From Streptomyces sp. TLI_235 (GTDB taxonomy: Bacteria > Actinomycetota > Actinomycetes > Streptomycetales > Streptomycetaceae), in NCBI GenBank assembly GCA_002300355.1, contig NSGV01000001.1, forward strand, positions 5,270,001 through 5,334,000: a stretch of DNA of 64,000 nt, given 5' to 3'. The notes beneath the pieces are model-generated. The model saw nothing but the letters and a program-made list of their open reading frames with translations. It ran no database searches and was not told the DNA's origin. Below, piece after piece: positions 36,257 to 43,273 of this stretch; the first letter of the stretch is position 1, and each line of letters opens with the position of its first letter. The position numbers and the translations under genes were made by a program.

Positions 36257-37555
36257 ATGGCCGTGATGACCCGACCCACCGACCGCACACCGTCCACCGA
36301 CCCGTCCGCCGCCTCCTCCACCGACCGCTCAGGCCTCCGGCTCGGCGCCGCCTTCGACTCGCTGCAGGGGCTGTCCGTCGGCGACGCCCTCGGCGCCCAG
36401 TTCTTCGTCCCCGCCAACCGGCCGCACCTGGACCGGCGACAGGCCCCGCCGGGCCGCTGGCCCTGGACGGACGACACCGAGATGGCCTGCTCCGTCCACG
36501 CCGCCCTCGTCGAACGGGGCCGCATCGACGCCTTCGACCTCACCCACGCCTTCGCCCGCCGGCACGACTTCGACCGCGGCTACGGGCCCGCCGCGAACCG
36601 GATGCTCCGGCTGATCCGCGAGGGCGGCGACGCCCGCCGGCTGGCCGCCGAACTCTTCGACGGCCAGGGCTCGTACGGGAACGGCGCGGCCATGCGGGTC
36701 GCGCCGCTCGGCGCAGCGCACGCCGACGACCCGGCCGCGGCCGTCCGCCCGGCGGCGGACACCGCCGTGATCACCCACACCCATCCGCAGGCGGTGGACG
36801 GCGCGATCGCGGTCGCCGTCGCCGCGGCCCTCGCCGCCCGGGCCCGGATCCAGGACGACCGGCCGGCCCCGGCGGACTTCCTGGCCGAGGTGCGGCGGCT
36901 CACCCCGCGCGGCGCGGTGCGCGACGGGCTGGGCGAGGCGATCGGGCTGCTCGGCACGGCGGACCCGCACACCGCCGCCAAGGTCCTCGGCAACGGCAGC
37001 CGGGTCAGCGCGGCCGACACCGTCCCGTTCGCGCTGTGGGCCGCCGCCCGGCACCTGGACGACTACCCGGCCGCGATCTGGGACACCGTCACCGCCGGCG
37101 GCGACGTCGACACCACGGCCGCCGTCGTCGGCGGGGTGGTCGCCGCCCGCACCGGCGCCGCCGGCATCCCGGCCGCCTGGCTGGCCGCCCGCGAGGCACT
37201 GCCCGCCTGGGCCGCCCCCGCGCCGGGCAGCGTGGCGGACACCGGACCCGGCCCGGCCGGCCGCACGGCCGTCCTGCTGCCCCGACCGGTCGACCTCCCC
37301 GAGCTGCACTGGACGGACCGGGACTGGCAGCGCATCAGGACCTCCCGCCGCGACCGGACCGGCGCCCTGCTGACGCACACCGCCGAGGGCGTGCTCCACC
37401 TGCGGGACGGCCGCTCCGGCCACGGCGTCCTGGACGTCCGGGTGGAGGCGCTGCCGCGCACCGGCTGGCGGCCGGTCGAGGCGCGGCACGAGGCCCACCC
37501 GGCCCGCTCGCCGCACGACCCGGCCGACCTGCTGGCGGCACTCCGCCTGCTCTGA
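36257..37555 (+). CDS. ADP-ribosylglycohydrolase family protein
   Basis: 432 aa. ARH/DraG-type hydrolase that removes ADP-ribose from proteins or related ADP-ribosyl compounds with Mg2+. Metal motifs: GDALGAQF (42-49), WTDDTEM (70-76), GSYGNGAAMR and GGDVDTTAAVVGG. A C-terminal segment of about 90 residues beyond the hydrolase fold (after ~345: VLLPRPVDLPELHWTDRDWQRI) is an extra domain I cannot name. Start ATG 36257 has no good Shine-Dalgarno; ATG 36266 is equally possible. Substrate unknown. Confidence 0.88.
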   Translation: MAVMTRPTDRTPSTDPSAASSTDRSGLRLGAAFDSLQGLSVGDALGAQFFVPANRPHLDRRQAPPGRWPWTDDTEMACSVHAALVERGRIDAFDLTHAFARRHDFDRGYGPAANRMLRLIREGGDARRLAAELFDGQGSYGNGAAMRVAPLGAAHADDPAAAVRPAADTAVITHTHPQAVDGAIAVAVAAALAARARIQDDRPAPADFLAEVRRLTPRGAVRDGLGEAIGLLGTADPHTAAKVLGNGSRVSAADTVPFALWAAARHLDDYPAAIWDTVTAGGDVDTTAAVVGGVVAARTGAAGIPAAWLAAREALPAWAAPAPGSVADTGPGPAGRTAVLLPRPVDLPELHWTDRDWQRIRTSRRDRTGALLTHTAEGVLHLRDGRSGHGVLDVRVEALPRTGWRPVEARHEAHPARSPHDPADLLAALRLL

Positions 37556-37600
37556 ACCGGCTGCTCCGAACCGGCTGCTCCGAACCGCCCGCTCCGACCG
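37554..37600. repeat. 14-bp tandem repeat between convergent genes
   Basis: GAACCGGCTGCTCC occurs at 37554-37567 and 37568-37581, with a degenerate third copy at 37582-37595 and the start of a fourth. It covers the stop codon of the ADP-ribosylglycohydrolase gene and the gap to the convergent calpain-like gene. Confidence 0.7.
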
Positions 37601-37603
37601 CCC

Positions 37604-38908
37604 CTACCAGGTGTCGACGGCGTTCATCCGCCGCAGGCAGGACGGGATCTCCTGGAGGGTCAGCCAGCACTCCCACATCCGGCGGTCGGCGCCGTCGCCC
37701 CACGGGTTGCCCAGGCAGATCCGGCCACCCGCCACGTCCACGTCCTTGACGAAGTAGGCGTGGCTGGCGGCCAGCCGGCCGCCGTGCAGGCGCTCGCGGT
37801 CGTCGCCGCGGCCGTGGGTGCTGGCGGTGAGGGCCTGGCCGCGGGCGCGGCGGTCGGCGAGCTCGTGGCAGAGCCAGGGGTTGGCGAGGTCGATCTCGCC
37901 CTCCCGGGAGGGGCGGCCGGTGAGCAGGCCCAGGGCGTCGCTCGGGTGACCGCCGTCGGCGACGGCCCCGTAGCCGCCGTAGAACCGGGCGGCGGCCTTC
38001 TCGTAGTAGCCGGGCCAGGTCTCCGCGTACCGGGCGTCGTCGCTGTGGCCCTTGGCGCCCCACAGCACGCCGTGCCCGTAGGGCAGGTCGGGCACCACGG
38101 TGATGTCGATCGGCCGGCCCCGGTCGTACAGGGTGCAGGTGACGGTGCCGTTCGCCTCCTGGCGCAGGTGGCGCGGGGCGTGGTGCGGATTGGCCTGGAT
38201 GACCGCCTGGATGCTGGTCAGCAGCCAGCAGGTGCCGAACCTGCCCTGGTCCATGTCCTGCCAGCTCATCGCCTCGGTCGAGCCGGAGACCCGCTGCCAC
38301 CGCTCGGTCACGTACGCGCCGTCCACCTGGGCGAACGGGCCCTGCGGCAGCACCCAGCCGTGGTCCCCGCAGCCGCAGTCGGGCTCGTACTCGGGCTGGC
38401 TGCAGGGCATCGCGGTGCCGATCAGCATCGCGGCGTACGGGCTGACCGAGCGCAGCAGCCAGCCGAACAGCTCCTGCTGGCGCCGCCAGTCGTACGCCGA
38501 GCGGCCCTCGGCGTCCTTGACGTGGGTGAGCGCGTCCCAGCGGTCCAGGCCCGGCGGGCCGAATCGGCGGACGACCAGGTCGAGTTCGGCCGGCGGCAGC
38601 GGCATCAGCAGGTTGCCGATGTGGTCGAGCAGGGCACGGGCGCCGTACCGCTGCTCGTCCGAGAAGAGCAGGTCCCAGGCCTGGCGGCCGACCGCGTCGG
38701 CGCGGTGCGGGTCCGGCGGCGGGCCGGGCGGCTGCCACGGCAGTTCGACCAGCGGACGGCCGCCGGGCACGTACTGGATGCTGCGCCGGTCGGCCCGGTC
38801 GATCAGCCGGTTGGCCGCGTCGACGGTGCCCAGGATCGCCCGGCCACCCGGGACGAACGGCGCGGCGGCCCCCGCCACCTGGCGCCAGTTGTTGCGGTGG
38901 TAGCCCAT
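37604..38908 (-). CDS. Calpain-type (C2 family) cysteine protease
   Basis: 434 aa. The calpain core is recognisable: QGRFGTCWLLTSIQAV gives the oxyanion Gln221 and catalytic Cys227, ASHAYFVKDV gives His383 and GRICLGNPWG gives Asn401. The triad is therefore complete, with the conserved Trp403 after Asn-Pro. There is no penta-EF-hand or C2 domain. The N-terminal ~200 residues are unfamiliar, with a Cys cluster PCSQPEYEPDCGCGDHG at 168-184. No signal peptide. Start ATG 38908 with GAGGGGGA upstream; the upstream in-frame extension looks non-coding. Target unknown. Confidence 0.88.
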   Translation of the reverse strand: MGYHRNNWRQVAGAAAPFVPGGRAILGTVDAANRLIDRADRRSIQYVPGGRPLVELPWQPPGPPPDPHRADAVGRQAWDLLFSDEQRYGARALLDHIGNLLMPLPPAELDLVVRRFGPPGLDRWDALTHVKDAEGRSAYDWRRQQELFGWLLRSVSPYAAMLIGTAMPCSQPEYEPDCGCGDHGWVLPQGPFAQVDGAYVTERWQRVSGSTEAMSWQDMDQGRFGTCWLLTSIQAVIQANPHHAPRHLRQEANGTVTCTLYDRGRPIDITVVPDLPYGHGVLWGAKGHSDDARYAETWPGYYEKAAARFYGGYGAVADGGHPSDALGLLTGRPSREGEIDLANPWLCHELADRRARGQALTASTHGRGDDRERLHGGRLAASHAYFVKDVDVAGGRICLGNPWGDGADRRMWECWLTLQEIPSCLRRMNAVDTW

Positions 38909-39083
38909 CCGGTCCCCCTCGTCCGTTCCACCCGACCCACGAGGGTAAGGGGTTCGACCGGGAACCGTTCGCACCGGCCCCGGCCGACGGACCGTTAACA
39001 CGACCGCCTGCAGCCCGGACTGGGTCGGCGTCAGCTGCATCCGGGGACGCGGAAACTCGGCTGCGGCGCCGGGCCCCCGGGCC

Positions 39084-39089
39084 TACGCT
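39084..39089 (+). promoter_or_regulatory. -10 box TACGCT before the MOSC-like remnant
   Basis: TACGCT ends 6 nt before ATG 39096, the arrangement seen for other leaderless starts in this window. Confidence 0.35.
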
Positions 39090-39095
39090 GCGCGC

Positions 39096-39267
39096 ATGCC
39101 GACACTGCTCTCCGTCAATCTGGCCCGCCCGCGTCCGGGCCGGCGACGCCGCACTGCTGCCCCGGCTGGCGGACATCGCCGAGCTGCCCGGGGACGTCCG
39201 CGACCTGGCCCGCCGCCGCACCGCCGTCGACCGCCCGCCCTACGCCCCGGAGCCGGACGCCCCCTAG
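39096..39267 (+). pseudogene. Remnant of a small gene, perhaps MOSC-domain (YiiM-like)
   Basis: The first codons read MPTLLSVNLARPRP, the usual beginning of MOSC-domain proteins. After a frameshift near 39145 another frame reads GDAALLPRLADIAELPGDVRDLARRR and stops at 39265-39267, which resembles the C-terminal helices of YiiM-type MOSC proteins. The central domain is missing. It looks like an internally deleted gene. Confidence 0.35.
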
Positions 39268-39310
39268 GAACCCTCGCGCCCCTTGAGTACCACCGGGCCG
39301 GGGCCGGCCG

Positions 39311-40030
39311 TCAGGCCGGGATCAGCGGGCCGCCGTGTCTAAGGCACTCCTGGTTGAGAGACGGGTCCGGGGCGCTCGGCGAGGTGGCCGCGGCGATCCG
39401 CAGCTCGATGATGTCGCGGACGGCCGGCCACTCCTCGTCCAGGATCGAGTAGAAGGCGGTCGAGCGGACCACCCCGTCGAGGCCGCGCGAGTGGGCCCGC
39501 CGGACCCCTTCGCAGGTGGCGCCGAGCCGCTCGATCGCGGCGCGCGAGCGCAGGTTGCGGGCGTCCGCGCGGAGCGAGATCCGCTGCACCCGCCACGCCT
39601 CGAAGGCGTGGCGCAGCATCAGCAGCTTCGCCTCGGTGTTGACGCCGGTGCCCTGGGCCCACGGGGCCAGCCAGGTGTTGCCGATCTCGGCGGCGTCCGG
39701 CACCGCCTCGCGCGGATCGCCGAAGGGCACGCCCGGCACCGGCGGCCACACCAGCGGGCCCTGCCAGTAGTCGAGCTCCAGGAAGCGGGTGGAGCCGACC
39801 ACCCGGTTGTCGGCGGTGCTCACGGTCGCGAACGGGAGCGACCGGCCCGCGGCCTGGTCGGCGAGGGCACGCCCGATGTACTCCCTGGCCGCTTCGAGGC
39901 CGTGCGGGACGGGGGTGAAGGCGTAGGTCGTACGGTCCGCTGCACCTGCCTCGGCCAGTGCCTCCGCGTGGTGCTCGGCGAGAGGCTCCAGCCGCACGGT
40001 GCGGCCGATGAGGGTGACGGGAACGGGCAC
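39311..40030 (-). CDS. GNAT family N-acetyltransferase (RimJ/RimL type)
   Basis: 239 aa. Acetyl-CoA-dependent transferase; substrate may be a protein N-terminus or a small amine. RTVRLEPLAEHHAEALAEA is the family N-terminus. WLAPWAQGTGVNTEAKLLMLRHAF holds the acetyl-CoA loop (Q-G-T-G-V-N) and ARNLRSRAAIERLGATCEG the C-terminal signature. Start GTG 40030 with AAGGA 5 nt upstream. It is followed downstream by the MOSC-like remnant on the other strand. Confidence 0.88.
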   Translation of the reverse strand: MPVPVTLIGRTVRLEPLAEHHAEALAEAGAADRTTYAFTPVPHGLEAAREYIGRALADQAAGRSLPFATVSTADNRVVGSTRFLELDYWQGPLVWPPVPGVPFGDPREAVPDAAEIGNTWLAPWAQGTGVNTEAKLLMLRHAFEAWRVQRISLRADARNLRSRAAIERLGATCEGVRRAHSRGLDGVVRSTAFYSILDEEWPAVRDIIELRIAAATSPSAPDPSLNQECLRHGGPLIPA

Positions 40031-40726
40031 GGAATCCTTCGGTCCTTCGGCGATCGGAGGGTCCCTCGGTCCGGGGTCACGGCGTCGAGGGTCTGGTCTT
40101 TCGCCCCGCTCCGGGGCCTCCGCCGCACCGTCGGCGCACACCGGTGGGGACCGGTCGGGCGGCGGGGAGCGACGGCCCGGAGGCGGGCAGCGCGGTGCCG
40201 GAACGGGAACGGGTCGACGACCCGGACCGGCGGGATGAGCGAGGGGACAGTGTGCGTCCGCGAGATGGCCGAGAGAGAGACGAGAGCACGAAGGGAAGCA
40301 GGCGGCCAAGTGAAGGCAAGGTGCGCAGAGGAGGGCTGGCAACACACCTGTTCGGGGCGTGGCCGGCGACGTCACGGACGACGCGGCGACGACGCGACGG
40401 TGCGAGGCAGCGAGAGGACGATACCCGCAAGAAGGCGGTGCGTCACTTCGCGGCGCGAGATCGGGGGCGTGCGCGTGTCGGGGGTACGCCGTGACGGGCG
40501 TCCGGGGGCCCTCGGAAAGCCGTCCGGACGCCTTTCACCAGCCCTTTCGGCGCGAAGTGAGAATATTCTGCAAGCGGGGTGGAGACACGCGGCGGCTGCG
40601 GGAATTCCCGCGGTCCCGGGCACGCTGGAGTGTTCGGACGGGCGTCCGCGCGACGCCCGCCGGGGCGGCGCCGACAGCGGGCGGCCCCAGGACGACGTGA
40701 CGAGACGGAACGGGGTTGGGTGCGCC
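40031..40726. other. 696-bp intergenic region with two perfect palindromes
   Basis: No gene supported on either strand. A purine-rich stretch occurs around 40260-40330. AGAATATTCT (40560-40569) and GCGGGAATTCCCGC (40598-40611) are perfect palindromes 28 bp apart, 115-165 bp upstream of the PAC2 gene. The TATTCT in the first could be a -10 box. They may be regulator sites; no family can be named. Confidence 0.45.
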
Positions 40727-41671
40727 GTGCGTGATCCCAAGAAGCTGTACGAGCTGGAGCCGGCGGGTGTCGAGGCGGTCGCCGCGGCGCAGGAGTCCGC
40801 GGCCTCGGACGGCGGCGGGCTGGTGCTGCTCTACCACTTCGAGGGGTTCATGGACGCCGGCGAGGCCGGTACCCAGGTCGTCTCGCACCTGCTGGAGCAC
40901 GGCATGCCGCAGGTCGTCGCCCGGTTCGACCACGACCGCCTGGTGGACTACCGGGCCCGGCGGCCCGCGATGGTCTTCGACCGCGAGCGCTGGACGGACT
41001 ACGACCCGCCGGAGATCCTCCTCCAGCTGGCGCACGACTCGGTCGGCGCGCCGTTCCTGGTCCTCTCCGGCCCCGAGCCGGACACCGAGTGGGAGCTGTT
41101 CGCCGCGGCGGTCCGCGGGCTGATCGAGCGCTTCGACATCCGCCTCGCGGTGGACTTCCACGGCATCCCGATGGGCGTTCCGCACACCCGCCCGGTCGGG
41201 CTGACGCCGCACGGCAGCCGGATGGACCTGGCGCCCGGCTACCCCCGCTGGTTCGACCAGGCGCAGGTGCCCGGCAGCGCCCAGGCCCTGCTGGAGTTCC
41301 GGCTCGCCGAGGCCGGCCACGACGTGCTCGGGTTCGCCGTCCACGTCCCGCACTACATCGCCCGTTCGGCCTACCCGGCCGCCGCCGTGCAGATCCTGGA
41401 GGCCGTGCAGTCCGCGACCGGCCTGGTGCTTCCCGGTACCGAGCTGCGGCTGCGGGTGGACGAGGTGTACGCCGAGATCGAGGAGCAACTGGAGCAGGGC
41501 GACGGCGAGCTCCGCTCGGCCATCCGCGGCATGGAGGGCCAGTACGACGCCGTGGCCGGCGCGGACAGCCGCGAGAGCCTGCTCGCCCAGGCCACCGACC
41601 TCCCCTCGGCCGACGAGCTGGGCCGGCGCTTCGAGGAGTTCCTCGCCGAGCACGAGCGCGACACCGAGTGA
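40727..41671 (+). CDS. PAC2 family protein (proteasome-assembly-chaperone-like)
   Basis: 314 aa, the bacterial PAC2 fold shared with eukaryotic proteasome assembly chaperone 2; its bacterial role is not established. Typical text: LVLLYHFEGFMDAGEAGTQVVSHLLEH, DYRARRPAMVFDRERWTDYDPP and HVPHYIARSAYPAAAVQILEA. A glutamate-rich helical tail (RRFEEFLAEHERDTE) ends the protein. Actinobacteria have 20S proteasomes, so a link to proteolysis is plausible but unproven. GTG 40727 is the nearest start to conserved sequence; the ribosome site is weak. Confidence 0.88.
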   Translation: MRDPKKLYELEPAGVEAVAAAQESAASDGGGLVLLYHFEGFMDAGEAGTQVVSHLLEHGMPQVVARFDHDRLVDYRARRPAMVFDRERWTDYDPPEILLQLAHDSVGAPFLVLSGPEPDTEWELFAAAVRGLIERFDIRLAVDFHGIPMGVPHTRPVGLTPHGSRMDLAPGYPRWFDQAQVPGSAQALLEFRLAEAGHDVLGFAVHVPHYIARSAYPAAAVQILEAVQSATGLVLPGTELRLRVDEVYAEIEEQLEQGDGELRSAIRGMEGQYDAVAGADSRESLLAQATDLPSADELGRRFEEFLAEHERDTE

Positions 41672-41764
41672 TCCCGGCGCCTCCCGCGGCCTGACCGGCC
41701 CGGGCCCGGCACACGCGGGCGCCCGCACGACACGGCCGGCCCCGGACCGGGGAGTCCCCGCGGG

Positions 41765-41783
41765 CGTCCCGTACGTTGGGACG
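41765..41783 (+). promoter_or_regulatory. Inverted repeat around a -10 box upstream of the SGNH gene
   Basis: CGTCCC-N7-GGGACG, where the N7 spacer contains most of TACGTT (41772-41777), a -10-like box. The start ATG is 26 nt beyond, with a G-rich ribosome site. A repressor bound here would block the promoter. Confidence 0.4.
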
Positions 41784-41808
41784 ACCAGGAACGAACCCGG
41801 GGGGACAC

Positions 41809-42798
41809 ATGGCACGACGGCGCGGCGGCAGCGGGGCAGCCCTGGCCGCGCTCCTGCTGCCCGCGCTGCTCGCCGCGGCCGGCTGCGGCACGGGCGCCGA
41901 CACCGGGGCGGCCCCCTCCGCCGCCCCCGCGGTCCGGCAGTCCGCGCCGCAGCCGGCGGCGACGCCGGCCGGCCCGTACGTCGCCCTCGGCGACTCCTAC
42001 ACCTCGGGTCTCAAGGTGCCCCCGCAGGGCGGCACCCCGGCGGGCTGCGCCCGCTCAGGGGTGAACTACCCGTCGCTGGTCGCCGAGGGCCTCGGGCTGA
42101 CCGGCGCGGCGTTCCGGGACGTCAGCTGCAGCGGCGCCCGCACCGGCGACCTGACCGCGCCCCAGCGGACCGCGGACGGCACCAACCCGCCCCAGCTGGA
42201 CGCCCTGACGGGCACCACCCGGCTGGTGACGGTCGGGATCGGCGGCAACGACGCCGGCTTCATGGACGTGATCACCCGCTGCGCGCGGGAGAGCCTGCGC
42301 GCCTCGCCGGCGGCCGACGGCGCCGGGGACACGGCGGCCGGTTCGGCCTGCCGGGCCGTGTACGCCGCGGCCGGCGGCGGGCCGGACGAGGTGCAGCGCA
42401 AGGTGGCGTCGGCGGGTGCGAAGGTCGGCGACGTGCTCGCCGAGATCCGCCGCCGGGCGCCCTCGGCGCGGGTGTTCGTGGTGGGTTACCCGGCACTGCT
42501 GCCGGCCGACCCGGCGGCCTGCCGGGAGACCCTCGGCTACGGCTTCGCCGCTGCCGACCTGGCCTTCCTCGCCGAGAAGCAGCAGCAGTTGAACGGGATG
42601 CTGCGCGAGCGCGCGGCCGCCGCCGGCGCGGCCTACGTGGACACCGCCGCCGCCTCGGCCGGCCACGACATGTGCGCGGGGGAGGCCGGCCGCTGGATCG
42701 AGCCCGCCCTGTCGGCGGTGGGCGCCGCCCCGCTGCACCCGAACGCCCGGGGCGAGCGCGGGATGGCGGACGCCGTCCTGGCGGCCGTCCGGCACTAG
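41809..42798 (+). CDS. SGNH/GDSL-type lipoprotein esterase
   Basis: 329 aa, probably lipid-anchored outside the membrane. Lipobox LAAAGC gives Cys26 as modified residue, followed by an Ala/Pro linker. SGNH blocks: VALGDSYTSG (Ser), the Gly of block II near CSGARTGD, GIGGNDAGF (Asn) and APLHPNARGE (His, with HPN). Several Cys pairs fit the disulfide-stabilised streptomycete lipase/esterase group. The natural ester is unknown. ATG 41809 preceded by GGGGGGA. Confidence 0.9.
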   Translation: MARRRGGSGAALAALLLPALLAAAGCGTGADTGAAPSAAPAVRQSAPQPAATPAGPYVALGDSYTSGLKVPPQGGTPAGCARSGVNYPSLVAEGLGLTGAAFRDVSCSGARTGDLTAPQRTADGTNPPQLDALTGTTRLVTVGIGGNDAGFMDVITRCARESLRASPAADGAGDTAAGSACRAVYAAAGGGPDEVQRKVASAGAKVGDVLAEIRRRAPSARVFVVGYPALLPADPAACRETLGYGFAAADLAFLAEKQQQLNGMLRERAAAAGAAYVDTAAASAGHDMCAGEAGRWIEPALSAVGAAPLHPNARGERGMADAVLAAVRH

Positions 42799-42847
42799 GG
42801 CGTGTCCCGGGCTCCGGCCGTCCGGCGCGGCGCCCGAAGACAGAGCA

Positions 42848-42888
42848 CCGGCCGTCCGCGGGTCAGGGCAGGGACTGCGGACGGCCGG
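42848..42888. terminator. Terminator between SGNH gene and nirD
   Basis: Perfect 12-bp stem CCGGCCGTCCGC / GCGGACGGCCGG with a 17-nt loop, between convergent genes. Confidence 0.6.
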
Positions 42889-42919
42889 GGCCGTTCGGGG
42901 CGGGTGCCGTTCGGGGGCC

Positions 42920-43273
42920 TCAGACCTCGCCGAGGCGCGTGGTGTGCACCGGGATCCGGACCGTCTCGTCGTCCAGGCACTCCCCGGTCGCCAGGTCGAA
43001 GCGCTGCTTGAGGAGCGGCGAGGCGACGTACACCCTGCCGTCCGCGGTGGAGCCGACCAGGCCGCGGGAGAGCACGTACGCCCCGGTGAACGGGTCGCGG
43101 TTGGCCACCGCGTACAGGCGGTCGGCGCGGTCGCGGAAGACGGCGGCCTGGGTGCCGTCCGGCAGCAGGACGGCGACGCCGCGGCCGGGGGTGAGCCGCT
43201 CCCAGTCGCAGACGGTGGTCCAGGTGCGGCCGGTCAGCAGTTCGACGCGGGTGGTGGTGGCGACGGTGGTCAT
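42920..43273 (-). CDS. nirD: Nitrite reductase small subunit
   Basis: 117 aa, Rieske-like fold subunit of NADH-dependent assimilatory nitrite reductase. VANRDPFTGAYVLSRGLVG and VASPLLKQRFDLATGECLDD are diagnostic for NirD; the Cys/His ligands of true Rieske proteins are absent, as normal. Its ATG overlaps the nirB stop (ATGA), so the two subunits are translationally coupled. Confidence 0.95.
   Translation of the reverse strand: MTTVATTTRVELLTGRTWTTVCDWERLTPGRGVAVLLPDGTQAAVFRDRADRLYAVANRDPFTGAYVLSRGLVGSTADGRVYVASPLLKQRFDLATGECLDDETVRIPVHTTRLGEV

Noticed and set aside
37335..39221. Minus-strand frame of 628 codons overlapping the calpain-like gene
   Set aside because: Arg/Pro/Gly-rich composition and no motifs, whereas the other frame has the full C2 triad.
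40359..40700. Open frames on both strands in the gap before PAC2
   Set aside because: Arg/Gly-rich products, no ribosome sites, and third-position bias absent.
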